Below, one piece after another: positions 5,021 through 8,045 of a stretch of DNA of 8,045 nucleotides; positions within the stretch are counted from its first letter, which is position 1; every line of letters begins with the position of its first letter. Location: contig JBAXAM010000042.1 of assembly GCA_037142515.1 (NCBI GenBank), positions 1 to 8,045 of the forward strand, given 5' to 3'. Source of the DNA: JBAXAM01 sp037142515. Lineage in GTDB: Bacteria; Pseudomonadota; Gammaproteobacteria; UBA9339. The notes beneath the pieces were generated by a model. That model was not told the DNA's origin. It saw nothing but the letters and a program-made list of their open reading frames with translations, and ran no database searches. Made by a program: the position numbers and the translations under genes.

Positions 5021-6702
5021 ACAGTTAGTCGCATTGCCTCACTAAGTGTTGAGATGCCTTCTCTTACATGTATAAGAGCTTCATCGACCAGTAAATGACC
5101 CCTTAAGTGTTTAGCTACCAACTGGGAAAACAGTGTTGGGTCTTTAATGCGCAAAGCCTCTTGCATTTCTGGTGTGAGCGTTAATAATTCAAAAACTGCT
5201 AAACGGCCTTTATAACCTGTTTGATTGCAAAAAGAGCAGCCCCTGCCATAGAAAAGTTCTGTGTTATTTATGCCGGTTTCTGTGGTTTTCTCAAGCCATT
5301 TAGTTTCGTATGTTGTTAATTGATAACTGGTCTTGCAGTTTTCACAAATTTTGCGAACTAAGCGTTGTGCTAAAACCCCGCGCAGGGTAGCCGCAACCAA
5401 AAATCCTTCAACTCCCATGTCAATTAAGCGAAGTGCGCTGCTTGCTGCATCGTTAGTATGCAAAGTAGACAGAACCAAATGGCCGGTTAATGCTGCACGC
5501 ATGGCAATGCTAGCTGTTTCTAGGTCACGCATTTCTCCGACTAAGATAATGTTTGGGTCCTGACGCAGGATTGAACGCAGTGCTCTTGCAAAAGTAAAAT
5601 CTAAAGCGGTATTAACTTGTACTTGATTTACTCGTGATAGGCGGTATTCAACTGGGTCTTCAACAGTAATAATATTCTTGCTAGCTTCATTGAGTTCATT
5701 TAGTGCAGAATAAAGAGTAGTAGTTTTGCCGCTGCCTGTAGGTCCAGTTGCTAACAACAGTCCATTGGGGCAGTGTAGCAGTTCACGAAAGCTTTTTAAG
5801 ATGCTTGGGGATGGCACAACTTGATCTAAATTTAAAATACCTTGAGATTGGTCGAGCAAGCGCATTACCATCGATTCGCCATATTGAGTTGGTAGCAGTG
5901 ATAGGCGAACATCGATAATTCGATCACGTACCCTAATATGAAAACGGCCATCTTGTGGAAGACGCTTTTCAGTTATATTGAGTCCGGAAATTATTTTCAA
6001 GCGCATCGATATAGCAGAAGCAATATTACCTTCTTGTACAATTTGTTCATGCAGTATTCCATCGATGCGTAAACGGATACGTAAAATTTTATCGTCTGGT
6101 TCGATGTGAATATCAGATGCTCGCATTTGCACTGCATCTTCAAACAAAGATTGAAGTAAACGAACAACTGGTGCATCAAGTTGTTTTGTTTCGGTAGCCA
6201 GATCGACAAAAGATACGCGTTCACCACCTAGTTCTTCGTATAATCTACCAGCTAAATTAGTAATCTCTTCAGTGCGTCGATAAGTTAAATCTAGGGTTCT
6301 TGCTAGCAGAGTTTCAGGTACTAGTGCAATTTGAACTGGATAATTTAAAATGCGCTTTAAATCATCAATTGCAGTAATATCCAGCGGATCAACCATACCA
6401 ACTAAAATATCGTTCTGTCGTTTTTCAAGTGCTATCGCTTGCAAGCGACGCGCATGTGCTTCGGGCAAAAGCCTTGCTACTTTTTGATTGGGAGAAAAAT
6501 TGGTTAAGTCAAAAATAGGTATATTCAACTGTTTTGACAGAAAATTGAGCAGTGTGTTTTCGGTCAAGATTTTTGTTGTGACTAAAACTTTGCCTAATTT
6601 TGCTCCGGTTTTTTTTTGCTCATTCAATGCGGCATCGAGCTGCTTTTGAGTTATAGCCTTATTTTGAATTAACAAATCACCCAAACGTATTGTTTTATCC
6701 AT
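5017..6702 (-). CDS. mshE: MshE, c-di-GMP-responsive pilus assembly ATPase
   Basis: A 561-residue GspE/PilB-family ATPase. The N-terminal MshEN domain (about 1-140) has the two tandem half-motifs of the c-di-GMP site: Arg6-Leu-Gly ... Leu-Leu-Ile ... Gln-Leu ... Ala-Leu, and Leu36-Gly-Lys-Val-Leu-Val with its following Leu and Gln positions. The catalytic domain holds Walker A Gly-Pro-Thr-Gly-Ser-Gly-Lys-Thr (320-327), the Asp box Thr-Val-Glu-Asp-Pro (346-350), Walker B Ile-Leu-Val-Gly-Glu390, and the His box Ser-Thr-Leu-His415-Thr-Asn-Asp. Cys453-x-x-Cys456 and Cys489-x-x-Cys492 form the zinc site of assembly ATPases. It is therefore an assembly motor, not a retraction (PilT) motor. It hydrolyses ATP in the cytoplasm against MshG. 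It starts 3 bp after the mshN stop with a GGGGTGA site that overlaps that stop, and overlaps mshG by 4 bp. No catalytic residue is missing. Confidence 0.96.
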   Translation of the reverse strand: MDKTIRLGDLLIQNKAITQKQLDAALNEQKKTGAKLGKVLVTTKILTENTLLNFLSKQLNIPIFDLTNFSPNQKVARLLPEAHARRLQAIALEKRQNDILVGMVDPLDITAIDDLKRILNYPVQIALVPETLLARTLDLTYRRTEEITNLAGRLYEELGGERVSFVDLATETKQLDAPVVRLLQSLFEDAVQMRASDIHIEPDDKILRIRLRIDGILHEQIVQEGNIASAISMRLKIISGLNITEKRLPQDGRFHIRVRDRIIDVRLSLLPTQYGESMVMRLLDQSQGILNLDQVVPSPSILKSFRELLHCPNGLLLATGPTGSGKTTTLYSALNELNEASKNIITVEDPVEYRLSRVNQVQVNTALDFTFARALRSILRQDPNIILVGEMRDLETASIAMRAALTGHLVLSTLHTNDAASSALRLIDMGVEGFLVAATLRGVLAQRLVRKICENCKTSYQLTTYETKWLEKTTETGINNTELFYGRGCSFCNQTGYKGRLAVFELLTLTPEMQEALRIKDPTLFSQLVAKHLRGHLLVDEALIHVREGISTLSEAMRLTV

Positions 6703-6705
6703 AAA

Positions 6706-6712
6706 TCACCCC
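6706..6712 (-). promoter_or_regulatory. Ribosome binding site of mshE overlapping the mshN stop
   Basis: Reads GGGGTGA on the minus strand. The TGA is the mshN stop, and the site sits 3 nt from the mshE ATG, fitting the GGAGGTGA register of the anti-Shine-Dalgarno sequence. This links translation of the two genes and confirms the mshE start. Confidence 0.7.
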
Positions 6713-7923
6713 GCTAATCTAGCAATTCTTTCCTGTACGTTTGCTTGCAAGTTTGAGGACAGGTTGCCGAGTTGGGTAGCCTGTTTATAAGCTTGTAAGG
6801 CGTTATTGTATTTTTTCTGTGATTCAAGAGCGAGTCCCATACCCACCCACCAATTAGCATTGCTACTATCGAGATCTAAAAGTTGCGTATATATCTGCTC
6901 TGCGATTGTAGCATGATCGAGCTGCTGCTGCACTGATGCGAGCAGTGCATAATATTCCGGTTCTTGTGTAATTGGCGGTGATGCTTTTTGTAGAACTTTC
7001 AGAGCTTTTTCTGGATGGTGTTTGATTAATGATAACCTGGCGTCGAGTTCAATTAATTCGATAGCATCAGGAGTTATTTTCAATCCAGCTTTAACATAAT
7101 CAGTGGCCTTGTTAATATCATTATGCTGCATTAATAATGCAATTAGGATTTTTCTTGCTGCTACTAGTTTAGGATCATTGCGGACTACTTTTGTAAGCAA
7201 TGGAATTGCTTGATCAGGATAACCATGATCTATAAAGTCCAGTGCGTCTTGGTAATCAGAAAGCGCCAGTTCTTCATATGTTGGTGGAGCTAGAGTTTTA
7301 TTCATTGCCGGTTGAACTGGTGCCGCTGGTTTTGGTGGGGTATTAGTCAAAATAAAAATTAGACGTACCGGTTTTTGCATTTGATTCTGCATAACTTTAA
7401 TTTCGGTTCCTGGCATTGTTTCCATGGTAATTTGCAGATCATTACCAACAGCTTTTGCAGTAAGTGTCTTAACAAAGTCTATCGGCAACAAAGGTAAGCT
7501 AGCATTAAAGCTAACATCACTTAGGGTAATAGTGCTTTGCGAATGGTCGTTATTTTCACTGAGTTTATAGTGTATAACTGTATCGAATGTAAACTGAATA
7601 ACAATTTCTGAGGCAGTACGATTAATAAATATATTTTGTAGGGTTGCTTTAGATTTTGAGGAACTGGTTGTTGGTGTTTGGGCTATTATTGGTTTGGGCG
7701 CTGCAAAAAAATTGGGTATTGTAATTAAATTAGTAGGAAAATACGTAATCAATAAAAAAGCTATAAAGCAAGTTACAAGTACTTTAAATATTAGTATCCA
7801 TGATTTCTTTTTGATTGGCGCTGCAGCTTGTAACCCTGAAAACACAATCTTACCAGTTTGTTTTTTAGTTTGATTTTGACTGCGTTTTTCCAGGTCTCTA
7901 AGCATGTCGTTTAGCAAGCTCAT
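6706..7923 (-). CDS. mshN: MshN-like membrane-anchored TPR protein of the MSHA pilus
   Basis: A 405-residue protein from the chosen start. The N-terminus Met-Ser-Leu-Leu-Asn-Asp-Met-Leu-Arg-Asp-Leu-Glu is the family hallmark of MshN (Met-Ser-x-Ile-Asn-x-Met-Leu-x-Asp-Leu). I therefore prefer this ATG over one five codons upstream at 7938, which lacks a ribosome site; GGGA lies 9 nt before the chosen ATG. A short cytoplasmic basic region (to about 41) precedes a single membrane helix (about 42-62). The periplasmic part begins with a beta-rich segment (about 95-195), possibly AMIN-like, then a Pro-rich linker and tetratricopeptide repeats from about 221 to the end (for example Asp-Gln-Ala-Ile-Pro-Leu and Asn-Ala-Leu-Gln-Ala-Tyr). 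By family it bridges inner-membrane and outer-membrane parts of the pilus machine. It is the first complete gene of the window, 3 bp from mshE. The beta-domain call is tentative. Confidence 0.85.
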   Translation of the reverse strand: MSLLNDMLRDLEKRSQNQTKKQTGKIVFSGLQAAAPIKKKSWILIFKVLVTCFIAFLLITYFPTNLITIPNFFAAPKPIIAQTPTTSSSKSKATLQNIFINRTASEIVIQFTFDTVIHYKLSENNDHSQSTITLSDVSFNASLPLLPIDFVKTLTAKAVGNDLQITMETMPGTEIKVMQNQMQKPVRLIFILTNTPPKPAAPVQPAMNKTLAPPTYEELALSDYQDALDFIDHGYPDQAIPLLTKVVRNDPKLVAARKILIALLMQHNDINKATDYVKAGLKITPDAIELIELDARLSLIKHHPEKALKVLQKASPPITQEPEYYALLASVQQQLDHATIAEQIYTQLLDLDSSNANWWVGMGLALESQKKYNNALQAYKQATQLGNLSSNLQANVQERIARLAG

Positions 7924-7947
7924 GTTACCATGTCCCATATTCTATAT

Positions 7948-8043
7948 TTAATCAAAAATAACGCAGCTATAGTTATAATCGTTATGATCCACAGGTAGTG
8001 TAACATCCTTTCTGTAAATTATTTTTGACGAGGCAGCATATTT
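7948..8043 (-). CDS. Possible 3' end of an upstream gene (partial)
   Basis: One minus-strand frame is open from the window edge for 31 codons and stops with TAA 24 bp before the mshN start. The residues end Asn-Tyr-Ser-Cys-Val-Ile-Phe-Asp. This spacing fits an operon gene just upstream of mshN, where the classic locus has mshM, but I do not recognise the sequence as the end of MshM. More than half of the frame lies in the right inverted-repeat arm. The evidence is only an open frame and spacing in AT-rich DNA, so it could be chance. If it is real, the right arm is the native copy and the left arm is the displaced one. Confidence 0.3.
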   Translation of the reverse strand, partial: KYAASSKIIYRKDVTLPVDHNDYNYSCVIFD

Positions 8044-8045
8044 GT
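7992..8045. repeat. Right arm of the perfect 54-bp terminal inverted repeat
   Basis: Exact reverse complement of bases 1-54, ending at the last base of the window. It lies upstream of mshN in the only intergenic-looking region of the window (7939-8045). I see no convincing -35/-10 promoter pair in this region: TATAAC-like hexamers are present but without a matching -35 element at a proper distance. Confidence 0.95.

Noticed and set aside
1..8045. Composite transposon or linear element with terminal repeats
   Set aside because: The repeats are perfect and at the edges, but there is no transposase, recombinase or replication gene; the contents are a normal chromosomal pilus operon. An assembly or inversion explanation is preferred.

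Overview
The window is one dense, single-direction gene cluster. Every supported gene lies on the minus strand, so it reads from the right edge (about 8045) to the left edge (about 43). The content is a type IVa pilus locus of the MSHA (mannose-sensitive haemagglutinin) kind. In transcription order it holds mshN (membrane-anchored TPR protein), mshE (assembly ATPase with an N-terminal c-di-GMP-binding MshEN domain), mshG (inner-membrane platform protein), four tandem MshA/MshB-type pilins, then the minor pilins mshC, mshD, mshO and mshP. The gene order N-E-G-(pilins)-C-D-O-P matches the classic Vibrio/Shewanella-type MSHA locus, except that no mshF lies between mshG and the pilins and the usual mshB-mshA pair is replaced by four paralogues. 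The first half of the classic locus (mshI-M: secretin, alignment proteins and AAA protein) would lie beyond the right edge and is not seen.

The MSHA gene order points to Gammaproteobacteria. The DNA is AT-rich (roughly 40% GC by eye), and I cannot name a genus. Codon use and composition look uniform along the cluster, and no insertion sequence, tRNA, CRISPR array or phage gene is visible.

Layout from right to left. 8045-7939: about 100 bases before mshN, holding a possible 3' end of an upstream gene and the right arm of a 54-bp inverted repeat. 7923-3797: the machine genes mshN, mshE and mshG, separated by 3 bp or overlapping by 4 bp. 3778-1585: four pilin genes forming two sequence pairs. 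The first two have ordinary pilin architecture. The third carries an added cysteine-rich tail, and the fourth an added linker with a C-terminal hydrophobic helix. 1560-43: four minor pilins with overlaps or near-overlaps. There is no gene-free stretch longer than about 110 bases.

Working model from family knowledge: MshE hydrolyses ATP under c-di-GMP control and drives MshG, which extracts pilin subunits from the membrane. MshN links the platform to the outer-membrane complex. MshC, D, O and P form the initiating or tip complex, and the four pilins supply the fibre and possibly specialised subunits. The most unusual points are the four-pilin array with two different C-terminal add-ons, a 74-bp identical tract shared by pilins 3 and 4 (recent conversion or duplication), and the perfect 54-bp inverted repeat lying exactly at the two ends of the window. 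That repeat also contains the last codons of a short mshP, so the left edge should be treated with suspicion as a possible assembly junction.
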